From contig NZ_JROO01000040.1 of the NCBI RefSeq assembly GCF_000826685.1, forward strand, positions 41,292-105,291: DNA of 64,000 bases, written 5' to 3'. The stretch is from Streptomonospora alba. GTDB lineage: Bacteria > Actinomycetota > Actinomycetes > Streptosporangiales > Streptosporangiaceae. The first letter of the stretch is position 1; the number at the start of each line of letters is the position of its first letter. The notes under the pieces are model-generated. The model saw only the letters and a program-made list of their open reading frames with translations, had not been told where the DNA came from and did not search any database. Positions 46,694 through 54,727 of this stretch are shown here, piece after piece. The translations under genes and the position numbers were made by a program.

Positions 46694-48022
46694 GTGACCA
46701 GCACTTCCGGGGCCGACCGCACCAACGTCATCGTGTTCTTCACCGACCAGCAGCGGTGGGACGCGACCGGCGCGCACGGCGCTCCCCGCGACCTGACCCC
46801 CAACTTCGACCGGATGGCCGCGGAAGGGGTGCACGTGTACAACTCCTTCACCTGCCAGCCGGTCTGCGCGCCGTCGCGCGCCTCGTTGCAGACCGGGCGC
46901 TACCCCGCCCAAGTCGGCTGCTTCCGCAACAACATCCCGCTGCCCGAGGACACGCCCACGCTCGCCGACCGCTTCAACGAGGCGGGCTACGACACCGGCT
47001 ACATCGGCAAGTGGCACCTGGGCGACACCGACACCGCCGGTCCCGTGCGCCCCGAACAGCGGGGCGGTTACCGCGACTGGCTGGCCTCCAACCTGCTGGA
47101 GTTCACGTCCGACGCCTATGAGACCACGCTCTACGACGGCGACGGCCGGGCCCGCGAACTGCCCGGCTACCGCGCCGACGCGCTCACCGACGCCGCAGTC
47201 GACTACATCTCCCGCGAGCGCGACGCCCCGTTCCTGCTGTTCCTGTCCTTCCTGGAGCCCCACCACCAGAACCAGCGCGACGACTATCCGGCGCCCGAGG
47301 GCTACGCAGAGCGCTACGCCGGCACCTGGACACCCGGCGATCTAGCGGCGCTGGGCGGCAACTCCGCCGAGCACCTCGGCGGCTACCTCGGCATGGTCAA
47401 GCGGCTGGACGAGTGCCTCGGCCGGGTGCTCGCCGCGCTGAACGAACAGGGACTGGCCGAGAACACCGTCGTCCTGTTCACCTCCGATCACGGGTGCCAC
47501 TTCAAGACCCGCAACGCCGAGTACAAGCGCAGCTGCCACGACGCCTCCATCCGCGTGCCCACCGTCCTGCGCGGGCCCGGCCTGGACACCGGCCGCCCGC
47601 TGCAGCGCCTGGTCAGCCACATCGATCTGCCGCCGACGCTGCTGGACGCGGCAGGCTTGAAGGTTCCCGAGGAGATGGACGGGCGCTCGCTGCTGCCGCT
47701 GGTGCGCCGCGAGGCCGACGACCGGCCCGACGACGTCCTGGTGCAGATCAGCGAGGCGGAGCTGGGCAGGGCGCTGCGGACCCCGCGGTGGAAGTACGGC
47801 GTGGTGGCCCCCGATGCCGACGCCTGGGACACCCCCGCGGCCGACCGCTACGTCGACGCCTACCTCTACGACCTCCACGACGACCCGCACGAGCTGCACA
47901 ACCTGATCGCGGACCCGGCCTGCGCCGAGACGGCCGCCGCGGTCCTGGATCCGCTGCGCAAGCGGCTGGCCCAGCGCCTGGCGGAGACGGGCGAGTACCC
48001 GGTGATCGAGCCCGCGCGCTGA
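46694..48022 (+). CDS. Type I sulfatase (formylglycine-dependent)
   Basis: A 442-aa arylsulfatase-fold enzyme. The maturation motif CAPSRASLQTGRYP has Cys58 as the formylglycine precursor (C-x-P-x-R type), requiring a formylglycine-generating enzyme encoded elsewhere. Metal ligands are in VFFTDQQRW and LFTSDHGCH, and the substrate-side GYIGKWHLG is present. No signal peptide is seen, so it acts in the cytoplasm after substrate import by the MHS transporter. The start is GTG 46694. The substrate (choline sulfate, sugar sulfate or other) cannot be decided; no choline oxidation genes are nearby. Confidence 0.92.
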   Translation: MTSTSGADRTNVIVFFTDQQRWDATGAHGAPRDLTPNFDRMAAEGVHVYNSFTCQPVCAPSRASLQTGRYPAQVGCFRNNIPLPEDTPTLADRFNEAGYDTGYIGKWHLGDTDTAGPVRPEQRGGYRDWLASNLLEFTSDAYETTLYDGDGRARELPGYRADALTDAAVDYISRERDAPFLLFLSFLEPHHQNQRDDYPAPEGYAERYAGTWTPGDLAALGGNSAEHLGGYLGMVKRLDECLGRVLAALNEQGLAENTVVLFTSDHGCHFKTRNAEYKRSCHDASIRVPTVLRGPGLDTGRPLQRLVSHIDLPPTLLDAAGLKVPEEMDGRSLLPLVRREADDRPDDVLVQISEAELGRALRTPRWKYGVVAPDADAWDTPAADRYVDAYLYDLHDDPHELHNLIADPACAETAAAVLDPLRKRLAQRLAETGEYPVIEPAR

Positions 48023-48274
48023 GACCGGCGGATCCGTCCTTCGCCCGGCGCCGGGTGTACCACCGCACGCGTGTGCGCATGCGGGAATCGGGGGTAGGGG
48101 GCGGAAGCGGACCGGGCTGCGGGTAGCGTGCGGCATGGTGACCGGCACGGCGGGCGCGCTCCGCGGGCAGCGCCGCAACGGAAGCCGTGCCGAGCGCCCA
48201 CGGGGAGGGGGGTGCGCCGACCCCGGCGTCGGCCGCCTCGGCGCCACTACCGAAACACCGCGAGGAGGGTACGC

Positions 48275-48802
48275 ATGGAACTCGACATGGTCGTCGAGAT
48301 CCCGCAGGGGTCGCAGAACAAGTACGAGATGGACCACAAGGTGGGCCGCATCCGGCTCGACCGCACCCTGTTCACGTCGACGCAGTACCCCGCGGACTAC
48401 GGCTACATCCCCGGCACGCTGGCCGAGGACGGCGAGCCGTTGGACGCCATGGTTCCGCTTGAGAAGCGTTCCTTCCCCGGCTGCGTGGTGCGGGTGCGCC
48501 CCGTCGCGGTGTTCTGGATGCAGGACGAGCGGGGCCCCGACGCCAAGGTCCTGTGCGTGCCTGTGGGCGACCCGCGCCAGGACCACATCCGCGATCTGCG
48601 CAACATGCCCGAGTTCCAGCTGCAGGAGATCACGCACTTCTTCGACATCTACAAGCGGCTGGAGCCGGGCAAAAGCTCTGAGGTCCGCGGTTGGCAGGAC
48701 CGCGCCTCCGCTGAGGAGACGGTGGAAGCGGCCCAGCGCCGGGCCGCGGAGGCGGGCGGCGAGACCGCCGGGAACGCCGAGGCCGAGACGCCGTCACTCT
48801 GA
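48275..48802 (+). CDS. ppa: Inorganic pyrophosphatase (family I)
   Basis: A soluble enzyme hydrolysing pyrophosphate, 175 aa. The core MELDMVVEIPQG, HKVGRIRLDRTLFTST, YPADYGYIPG and DAKVLCVPVGDPR matches actinobacterial family I. The active-site motif usually DGDPLD is DGEPLD here: the middle Asp, equivalent to E. coli Asp67, is Glu54, between Asp52 and Asp57. The C-terminal 30 residues are an alanine/glutamate-rich tail. ATG 48275 has GAGGAGG upstream. A strong hairpin follows. Confidence 0.93.
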   Translation: MELDMVVEIPQGSQNKYEMDHKVGRIRLDRTLFTSTQYPADYGYIPGTLAEDGEPLDAMVPLEKRSFPGCVVRVRPVAVFWMQDERGPDAKVLCVPVGDPRQDHIRDLRNMPEFQLQEITHFFDIYKRLEPGKSSEVRGWQDRASAEETVEAAQRRAAEAGGETAGNAEAETPSL

Positions 48803-48806
48803 CGGG

Positions 48807-48838
48807 GGCTGCCGCGGCGGCCGACCGCCGCGGCAGCC
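48807..48838. terminator. Bidirectional hairpin terminator after ppa
   Basis: A perfect 14-bp stem (48807-48820 and 48825-48838) with loop CCGA lies just past the ppa stop and before the convergent esterase gene. Confidence 0.75.
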
Positions 48839-48913
48839 GAGGGGAGCCGTCCCTCGGTCCAGGCCGACCCGCAGGCGAGGCGGCGCCGGACGCGCCCCGG
48901 CCGGCAGCTCGGG

Positions 48914-50404
48914 CTAGTCGACCACGCCGTCCCACAGCCCGCGGGTCCGGGCGTCCGGGTCCTCCACGACCTGCGGTTCCGGCGCGTCGAAGCGCATGAC
49001 CGGGCGCCGCCGCAGGTCCCATCGGGGCCAGTCGAGGTCGCCGGTGGAGGCGAAGCGGACCCAGGCCCGGTGCATGTCGTCCGCGAGCTGCTGCGGCGCC
49101 TGCGGGCCGGCGAGGTTGCGGCCGTCGGCCAGGTTGTCGAAGACGAACGGGATCTCCAGGGCGTGGCACGCGCCGAGGCGCCCGCCGAGCCTCTGGGAGC
49201 GCCAGGCGAAGTCGTAGCCGTAGGTGCGCCCACTGCCGCCCGCCGCGGCCCGCGCCTCCAGCACGCGGGTGGCGGGCACCCGGAAGACGGCGTCGGTGCC
49301 CAGATCGGCGAGGGCATCGCCGGGGGTGGGGTTGCGCCGGGTGTAGACCTCGACGGCATCGGGGGCGAGCCCGATCCCGGCCGCCTGGGCGGCGACGTGT
49401 TCAGCGCGGATGTGGTCGATCAGGCCGGGCGCGGCCAGGAAGAGCCGGTACTCCTGGGTGGTCGTACCGATCAGCAGGTCCTTGTCGGCCGCCTCCCCCG
49501 CGCGCAGCGCGTCGACGGGCCGGCGGGTGAGCAGTTCGCCGTCGACGGCAGGCGAGAACGGCAGCGTGCCCAGGGCGGGCAGCCGCTCGCCCCACAGCCC
49601 GGTGTCGGCGCTGCCGCGCAACTCGGCGATGATGCGGGTCTGCTCCTCCTGCAGCCGCTTGGGCGACACCTCGGCCAGTTCCGCGCCCGTGGGCCCCACG
49701 TCCAGGCGCCCGGCGAGCACCCGCCCCACGGTGCGGGCGTCCTCGGCGCGCAGCGTGTTGTGTCCGGCGCCGGACTGGGCGATGGCCCGCCGGAACAGCG
49801 CGCGGGCGCGCGGGATCGCCATCAGGGTGGTCACGCTCATGGCGCCCGCGGACTCTCCGAAGACCGTGACCTGGTCGGGGTCGCCGCCGAACGCGGCGAT
49901 GTTGTCGCGCACCCACTCAAGCGCGGCGATCTGGTCGAGCACTCCGCGATTGGCCGGCGCGCCCTCGACGAGCGCGAACCCTTCGGCGCCCAAGCGGTAG
50001 TTGAAGGTGACCGCGACGGCGCCGCTGCGGGCGAAGGCGCTCGCCTCGTAGCCGGGTTCGGCGCCGGATCCGTTGGTGAACGCCCCGCCGTGGATCCACA
50101 CCATGACCGGTAGCCCGCGCTCGCCGGTTCCGGGGGTCCAGACGTTGAGGTTGAGGTACTCGTCTCCGGGGATGCTGCGCTCGGGCAGCGCCTCGGCGAT
50201 ACCGGCCTCGTAGGGCGGGTGGGGCGCGGTCGGGCCGTATTCGGCGGCTTCGCGCACTCCCGTCCACGGTTCCGGCGGGCGGGGCGCCGCGAAGCGCGCC
50301 TGCCCCACCGGGGGTGCGGCGTAGGGAATGCCTCGGAAGGCGCTGATCCCGCCTTCGGCGACACCGCTGACGCGACCGGACGCGGTCGTGGCCAAGGCCT
50401 CCAT
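48914..50404 (-). CDS. Type-B carboxylesterase
   Basis: An alpha/beta hydrolase of 496 aa in the carboxylesterase/p-nitrobenzyl esterase family. The N-terminal GISAFRGIPYAAPPVG and DEYLNLNVW are typical. The oxyanion-hole motif is WIHGGAFTNGSG, the nucleophile serine is in VFGESAGAMSV (about residue 184), and the histidine is in LGACHALEIPFVF (about 413). No signal peptide is seen, so it is probably intracellular. A palindromic operator in its promoter suggests induction through a TetR-type regulator not encoded here. Confidence 0.93.
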   Translation of the reverse strand: MEALATTASGRVSGVAEGGISAFRGIPYAAPPVGQARFAAPRPPEPWTGVREAAEYGPTAPHPPYEAGIAEALPERSIPGDEYLNLNVWTPGTGERGLPVMVWIHGGAFTNGSGAEPGYEASAFARSGAVAVTFNYRLGAEGFALVEGAPANRGVLDQIAALEWVRDNIAAFGGDPDQVTVFGESAGAMSVTTLMAIPRARALFRRAIAQSGAGHNTLRAEDARTVGRVLAGRLDVGPTGAELAEVSPKRLQEEQTRIIAELRGSADTGLWGERLPALGTLPFSPAVDGELLTRRPVDALRAGEAADKDLLIGTTTQEYRLFLAAPGLIDHIRAEHVAAQAAGIGLAPDAVEVYTRRNPTPGDALADLGTDAVFRVPATRVLEARAAAGGSGRTYGYDFAWRSQRLGGRLGACHALEIPFVFDNLADGRNLAGPQAPQQLADDMHRAWVRFASTGDLDWPRWDLRRRPVMRFDAPEPQVVEDPDARTRGLWDGVVD

Positions 50405-50715
50405 AAGCGCTCCCCACTGCAGTTGTCGGGCGGCCCGCCGACCGGCGCACCGCCGTAGACGTTCCTATGCAAACCGACCGGTCGGTGTCAACAGGGGATG
50501 CCGGCGCCCATTCCGCGGGGCGGCATGGCCCGGGCGACACGCCTTGTCTAGCCTTGCGGAACGAAGCGGTCGCCGCACCGCAGCTGCCGGCGCCCGACCG
50601 CCGAACACCCCCTTCCCGCCTCACTCGACGCCCTGCCCGACCGCCCCGCCTGCCGAGCGCTGCGGAGCGCCGCCCGCCTGCGCAGCGTTTCCACCCACGC
50701 CACGAGGAGATCGCC
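50405..50715. other. Divergent intergenic region, 311 bp
   Basis: It contains the esterase promoter and operator on the left, and a TAGCCT (50549-50554) that may be the -10 for the SCO6745-type gene on the right. No gene is seen. Confidence 0.5.
50462..50491 (-). promoter_or_regulatory. Esterase promoter with TetR-type operator in the spacer
   Basis: On the minus strand TTGACA (50486-50491) and TAGGAA (50462-50467) are 18 nt apart. Between them lies the perfect 14-bp palindrome ACCGACCGGTCGGT (50473-50486), a form widely used by TetR/AcrR regulators. A bound dimer would block RNA polymerase directly. Confidence 0.65.
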
Positions 50716-51597
50716 ATGGCCCACGACGCGCCGTCCCCCGACAACGCCCGCACCGCGTGGTCGGCGCTGGAACCCGTCCACGTCCCCGTCTACTTCGCTC
50801 ACGAGGCCCAGGCCCGCTACGCCTCCATCGGCCTGGAGAACCCCGCGATGCACTACTTCGCCTCGCGCTCGGCCCCCATGGGCGCCGTCGGCCCCGGCGC
50901 TGTGGCTGCGGCGTTCTACAACTTCAATCCCCAGGCGGTGCGCGCGGTCATCCCCCACGCCTGGTCGCTGGCCGCACCCGAGACGGTGCTGGCGGCCCGC
51001 AACGACGTCGCCGACCGTATGCTGCGCCGCGTGCTCGGCGAAGAGGCGGTGGACTCCGACCCCGTGAAGGAGGCCGCCGAGATCGCCCGCACGGCGGCGC
51101 TGGCGGCCGCCGAGCTTCCGTACGGGCGGCCGCTGTTCGCCGGCCACGCCGGTCTGGAGTGGCCCGACGAACCGCACATGGTGCTCTGGCACGCCGCCAC
51201 CCTGCTGCGGGAGTTCCGGGGGGACGGCCACATCGCAGCGCTCGTCGACGCCGGCGTCTCACCCATGGACGCACTCGTGTCGCACGCGGCCACCGGCTCG
51301 ATCAAGCTCTCGTTCCTGCGCAAGAGCCGCGGCTGGAGTGAGGAGGACATGGACGCGGGCGTGCGCGGGGCCGTCGAGCGCGGACTGGTCACCACCGACG
51401 AGGCGGACACCCCGTCTCTGACCGACACCGGCCGCACCATGCGCAGCCACCTGGAGGAGCGCACCGACTCCCTGTCGGTCGAGCCCTACGCGGCGATCGG
51501 CGGCCGGGGCTGCGAGCGCCTCGCGGAGCTGATGCGGCCCTTCCTCGAAGCGCTCAAGGCCGAGGGCCTGCGGCCGGGCACCCGGAACAAGCGGTAG
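50716..51597 (+). CDS. SCO6745-family protein
   Basis: A 293-aa soluble protein recognisable as the actinobacterial SCO6745 family by AFYNFNPQAVRAVIPHAWSL, EPHMVLWHAATLLREFRGDG, DALVSHAATG and RGWSEEDM. The C-terminal half resembles a winged helix, with TDTGRTMRSHLEERTDSLS. No DNA-binding or catalytic role has been shown that I know of. ATG 50716 has GAGGAG 6 nt upstream. It is divergent from the esterase, sharing the intergenic region with the TetR-type operator. Confidence 0.85.
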   Translation: MAHDAPSPDNARTAWSALEPVHVPVYFAHEAQARYASIGLENPAMHYFASRSAPMGAVGPGAVAAAFYNFNPQAVRAVIPHAWSLAAPETVLAARNDVADRMLRRVLGEEAVDSDPVKEAAEIARTAALAAAELPYGRPLFAGHAGLEWPDEPHMVLWHAATLLREFRGDGHIAALVDAGVSPMDALVSHAATGSIKLSFLRKSRGWSEEDMDAGVRGAVERGLVTTDEADTPSLTDTGRTMRSHLEERTDSLSVEPYAAIGGRGCERLAELMRPFLEALKAEGLRPGTRNKR

Positions 51598-51605
51598 ACC
51601 GAAAC

Positions 51606-51663
51606 CCCTGCGGCCGACCGCCGCAAAGGCCGGCGCACCGGGCCGGCACGGCCGGCCGCAGGG
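51606..51663. terminator. Possible bidirectional hairpin
   Basis: An 11-bp inverted repeat (51606-51616 and 51653-51663) with GC-rich inner pairing lies between the convergent SCO6745-type and HxlR genes. Confidence 0.5.
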
Positions 51664-51670
51664 CCGCCGA

Positions 51671-51997
51671 TCAGGCCCGGACCTCGCGGATGGCGTCCAT
51701 GTGCTCCTCTCCCCACTCCCCGAGCGGCCGCAGCGCCCGATCCAGCGCGGCCCCCTTGCGGGTGAGCCGGTAGACCACTTTGGGCGGCACCTGCTGGTGG
51801 ATCTCGCGGTGGACCACGCCGTCGCGTTCGAGCTCGCGCAGCTGCTGGGTCAGCACCTTCTCGGAGACCCCCGACAACTCGCGCCGCAGTTCGCCGGTCC
51901 GGCGCGGCTCGACGCTCAACGCCCAGAGGATCAGGGGCTTCCACTTGCCGCCGACGACCGCGACGGCGGCGTCCAGCCCGCACAGGAATTCGACCAT
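51671..51997 (-). CDS. HxlR family transcriptional regulator
   Basis: A 108-aa winged-helix regulator. Typical motifs are VVGGKWKPLILWALS, RRTGELRRELSGVSEKVLTQ and LRELERDGVVHREIH. HxlR/YodB-type proteins often respond to aldehydes, quinones or disulfide stress through a cysteine; here one cysteine (Cys6, in MVEFLCGL) is in the position used as a redox sensor in YodB, so such sensing is possible. ATG 51997 has GAGGAG 8 nt upstream. It is divergent from the imine-reductase-like gene with an inverted repeat between. Confidence 0.92.
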   Translation of the reverse strand: MVEFLCGLDAAVAVVGGKWKPLILWALSVEPRRTGELRRELSGVSEKVLTQQLRELERDGVVHREIHQQVPPKVVYRLTRKGAALDRALRPLGEWGEEHMDAIREVRA

Positions 51998-52031
51998 GCC
52001 GCACACTCCTCGGGTACACCCACCTGCAGGT

Positions 52032-52058
52032 AAGTACCGAACAAAATAGTGGGTACTT
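52032..52058. promoter_or_regulatory. HxlR-type operator
   Basis: Perfect 7-bp arms AAGTACC (52032-52038) and GGTACTT (52052-52058) are separated by 13 nt of AT-rich sequence. The match extends by three bases on each side with one mismatch. Position midway between the two divergent genes fits autoregulation plus control of the reductase. Confidence 0.7.
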
Positions 52059-52091
52059 GCCGCAGGCGCCGCACCGTCCAATGCTTGCGGC

Positions 52092-53012
52092 ATGACGAAT
52101 CCAGCCTCATCATCCGCACAGCAGGGCGTCTCGGTGGTCGGTCTCGGCCCGATGGGGTCCGCACTGGCACGCGCGTTCCTCGCCGAAGGGGTGCCCACCA
52201 CCGTGTGGAACCGGACCCGTGCCAGGACCGAGGCGCCGGCATCGGAGGGCGCGGACGTCGCCGCCGACCTCGCATCCGCGGTGCGTTGCGCCCCCACGAT
52301 CGTGACGTGCCTGCGCGACCACCGGTCCACTCGCGAGCTGCTCGAACCCCTTCCGGCCGAGGACCTGGCCGGGCGCACCGTGGTGGTACTCGCCTCCTCG
52401 TCCCCGGTCGAGGCCCGCGAGACCCAGGCATGGGCGGACGCGCGGGGACTGGACCTGCTCATCGGCGCGATCATGGTGCCGACGCCGCTGATCGGCACCG
52501 AGGACTCGCTGATCCTCTACAGCGGCCGAAAGGAGGTGCTGGAACGAAGCCGCCCGGCGCTGGAGGTCCTCGCACCGCGCTCGGAGTACGTCGGCGACGA
52601 CCCCGGCCTGGCCGCCCTTCTCGACACCGGCATGCTCGAAGTCTTCTTCGCGGGGATGACCGGCTTCCTGCATGCGAGCGCGATGGCCACCGCGCAGGGA
52701 TCGGCCGCCGCGGACTTCGCGCCGTGGGCCAAGGAGATGCTCGCGATCCTGCCGGCCGCCTTCGACGGCCTGGCCGCGGCCGTCGACGCCGGTGAGCATC
52801 CCGGCGACGAGGACAACCTGGCCATGGAACTGGCCGCGCTCGACCACATCGTCCGAACCAGCCGCGAATCGGGACTGGACAGCCGGTTCCCCGAGCTCAT
52901 GCACGGCCTTGCGCGCACCGCGGTCGACCGGGGCCACGGCGCCGACGGCTGGTCGCGTGTCGTGGACATGCTGCGCACCGCCCCGGCGCCGGAAGCGGCG
53001 CAGGCCGGGTGA
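52092..53012 (+). CDS. Imine-reductase-like NADP-dependent oxidoreductase
   Basis: A 306-aa member of the 6-phosphogluconate/beta-hydroxyacid dehydrogenase superfamily. The cofactor motif VSVVGLGPMGSALARAFL is followed by WNRTRART, where the arginine favours NADPH. IGAIMVPTPLIGT is followed by LILYSG, and the second half has the imine-reductase helix ALLDTGMLEVFFAGMTGFLH. Asp178 occupies the Asp/Tyr position that distinguishes imine reductases, so it is of the Asp type. The natural substrate is unknown. The gene is divergent from hxlR, which probably controls it. Confidence 0.88.
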   Translation: MTNPASSSAQQGVSVVGLGPMGSALARAFLAEGVPTTVWNRTRARTEAPASEGADVAADLASAVRCAPTIVTCLRDHRSTRELLEPLPAEDLAGRTVVVLASSSPVEARETQAWADARGLDLLIGAIMVPTPLIGTEDSLILYSGRKEVLERSRPALEVLAPRSEYVGDDPGLAALLDTGMLEVFFAGMTGFLHASAMATAQGSAAADFAPWAKEMLAILPAAFDGLAAAVDAGEHPGDEDNLAMELAALDHIVRTSRESGLDSRFPELMHGLARTAVDRGHGADGWSRVVDMLRTAPAPEAAQAG

Positions 53013-53085
53013 CCGGGGCCGCGGCGGGTCCGGGACTGCTGCGACCCGCCCGGCCGGTGCGCGGGTGCGGCACGCGGACGCCTCG

Positions 53086-53091
53086 TAGGCT
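53086..53091 (+). promoter_or_regulatory. -10 element for leaderless PP2C-like gene
   Basis: TAGGCT lies 6 nt before the ATG at 53098, and no SD sequence is seen. Confidence 0.4.
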
Positions 53092-53097
53092 TCTCGG

Positions 53098-53895
53098 ATG
53101 CGCATCAGCTTCGCCAGCGATCAGGGCCAAGGGCGGGCCAACGAGGACCGGGTGTGCGCCGGGGACGCGTGGGCGCTGGTGATCGACGGGGCGACCGCCG
53201 TACCGGGGCTCGACACCGGGTGCCGGCACGGCGTCTCGTGGCTGGTGGACCGGCTGAGCGGCACGCTGGCCGGGGAACTCTCCGCCGAGGAGCCGGCGCC
53301 GCTGACCGACTGCCTGGCTGCGGCGGTCGAATCCACACGCCGCGCGCACGGAGCGGGCTGCGACCCGGACCATCCCGACAGCCCGTCGGCCACCGTGGCC
53401 GTGGTCCGCCCCGAGCCCGCCGGTCCTGACGCTCCGCCCGGTCCGCGCAGACTGGAGTACCTGGTGCTGGCCGACTGCACCGTTGTGCTGGCCGAGGCCG
53501 ACGGCGAGGTCGCCGCGATCACGGACGACCGGGTGGAGCACCTGCCCGGCGGCCGCCCCTACAGCGCCGAACTGGTGCGCACCCACCGCAATGCCGAGGG
53601 CGGCTTCTGGGTGGCGGGCGCTCTGCCCGAGGCGGCCTACCGCGCGGTAACCGGGGTCTCGCGCACCGCCGGGGCGCACTTCGCGCTGATGACCGACGGC
53701 TGCGCGCGCCTCGCGGGCCTCTTCGGCCACCCCTGGCCGCGGATCTGGCGAAGCCTGGAGTCCGGCGGCCCCGACTCCCTCCTCGCCTGGGTACGGGCCG
53801 AGGAGGAGCGCCGCGGGGCGTCCGTCGCCAAGCGCCACGACGACGCGACAGTGGTCGCGGGCGCCTTCGCCCCGCGGGCACGGCCGACCGGGTGA
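53098..53895 (+). CDS. PP2C-like protein phosphatase domain protein
   Basis: A 265-aa stand-alone phosphatase-like protein. The metal-binding motifs of PP2C are present: ANEDRVC, WALVIDGATAV, FALMTDGCARL and the C-terminal KRHDDATVVAG. It lacks membrane or sensor regions. It could dephosphorylate serine/threonine-phosphorylated proteins. Short, soluble relatives occur in actinobacteria, with unknown partners. The ATG is preceded by a -10 element at leaderless spacing. It ends 22 nt before the convergent membrane-protein gene. Confidence 0.85.
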   Translation: MRISFASDQGQGRANEDRVCAGDAWALVIDGATAVPGLDTGCRHGVSWLVDRLSGTLAGELSAEEPAPLTDCLAAAVESTRRAHGAGCDPDHPDSPSATVAVVRPEPAGPDAPPGPRRLEYLVLADCTVVLAEADGEVAAITDDRVEHLPGGRPYSAELVRTHRNAEGGFWVAGALPEAAYRAVTGVSRTAGAHFALMTDGCARLAGLFGHPWPRIWRSLESGGPDSLLAWVRAEEERRGASVAKRHDDATVVAGAFAPRARPTG

Positions 53896-53917
53896 ACGCG
53901 CGGGAGCCGGGCGGGTG

Positions 53918-54505
53918 TCAGAAGGGCGCCGTGCGTACCGCGGCCGGATTGTCCCAGCGGTCGACGGCGTCGCCGGGCCCGCTGATGCCCGGTCGACGCT
54001 TCTCCATGCCGGCGGAGTCGCACACGTCGGCGATGAAGCTGCGGAACTCCTCGCACCCCTCGAAGTCGATCGCGAGGATGTGGTAGCTGTCGACCTCCCC
54101 GCTGATCGTCTCGATCCGCAGTTCGGGCAGGCCGTTCCGGTCGAACCCGAACTCCAGCGACTGGGGGACGCTGACGTGGGTCCGCAGCTGCACGCCGGCG
54201 ATGTCGTCCAGGCGGTAGCGCCGTGTCACCGCGCACCGCCCGCGCCGCACGCGCCGGTAGTGCAGCACGGACTCGTCGAGGACGAAGCGCACGCGGCCGT
54301 AGGGCGCGCGGGTGCGCCATCCCACCAGGATCATCACGGCCAGGCTGATGACGGCCGCCGCCGCGCTGGCCCACACCACCGCGTCGCGGATCCCCCACAG
54401 CACGCACCCGGCGAAGAGCGCGGCTCCCCCGACCGCCACCTTGCCCAGCTGCTGCCAGAACAGGCGCGTGTCGTCGGTGTAGATCCGTGTGCGCGCAACT
54501 GCCAC
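53918..54505 (-). CDS. Membrane-anchored hypothetical protein with PH-like domain
   Basis: A 195-aa protein with two adjacent hydrophobic helices near the N-terminus (AVGGAALFAGCVLWG and AAAAVISLAVMILVGW) and a beta-rich soluble part. The soluble part (RVRFVLDESVLHYRRVRRGR, DDIAGVQLRTHV, LRIETISGEVDSYHILAID) resembles bacterial PH-like (bPH) domains. I do not recognise a named family. The C-terminal tail is disordered. GTG 54505 has GAGGGAG 7 nt upstream. Confidence 0.7.
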   Translation of the reverse strand: MAVARTRIYTDDTRLFWQQLGKVAVGGAALFAGCVLWGIRDAVVWASAAAAVISLAVMILVGWRTRAPYGRVRFVLDESVLHYRRVRRGRCAVTRRYRLDDIAGVQLRTHVSVPQSLEFGFDRNGLPELRIETISGEVDSYHILAIDFEGCEEFRSFIADVCDSAGMEKRRPGISGPGDAVDRWDNPAAVRTAPF

Positions 54506-54626
54506 GGGTCGGCTCCCTCACCGTGGTCCTCGATCACGAGGCCGGTAATACCAAGGGGAATGTACCTGATTCGTCCCTGTTGGGGGGAGTACGGGCACTT
54601 CGCAGGTCGCAACACCATCCAGCCCG

Positions 54627-54632
54627 TAGGAT
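54627..54632 (+). promoter_or_regulatory. -10 element upstream of the enoyl-CoA hydratase gene
   Basis: TAGGAT lies about 95 nt before the ATG at 54728. No good -35 is seen. Confidence 0.3.
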
Positions 54633-54727
54633 CTGCCCGGCCGGCGACGCACGCCGGCCGCGCCCCGCCCCGGGTACGCACGGCAGCGGGCGGACGCCGC
54701 AGACCGCACGGAGGGACCATCACCGAA

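Noticed and set aside
44218..47121. Plus-strand open frame of about 960 codons spanning lacI, transporter and sulfatase
   Set aside because: It crosses three genes with clear families in other frames or strands and itself has no family-like motifs.
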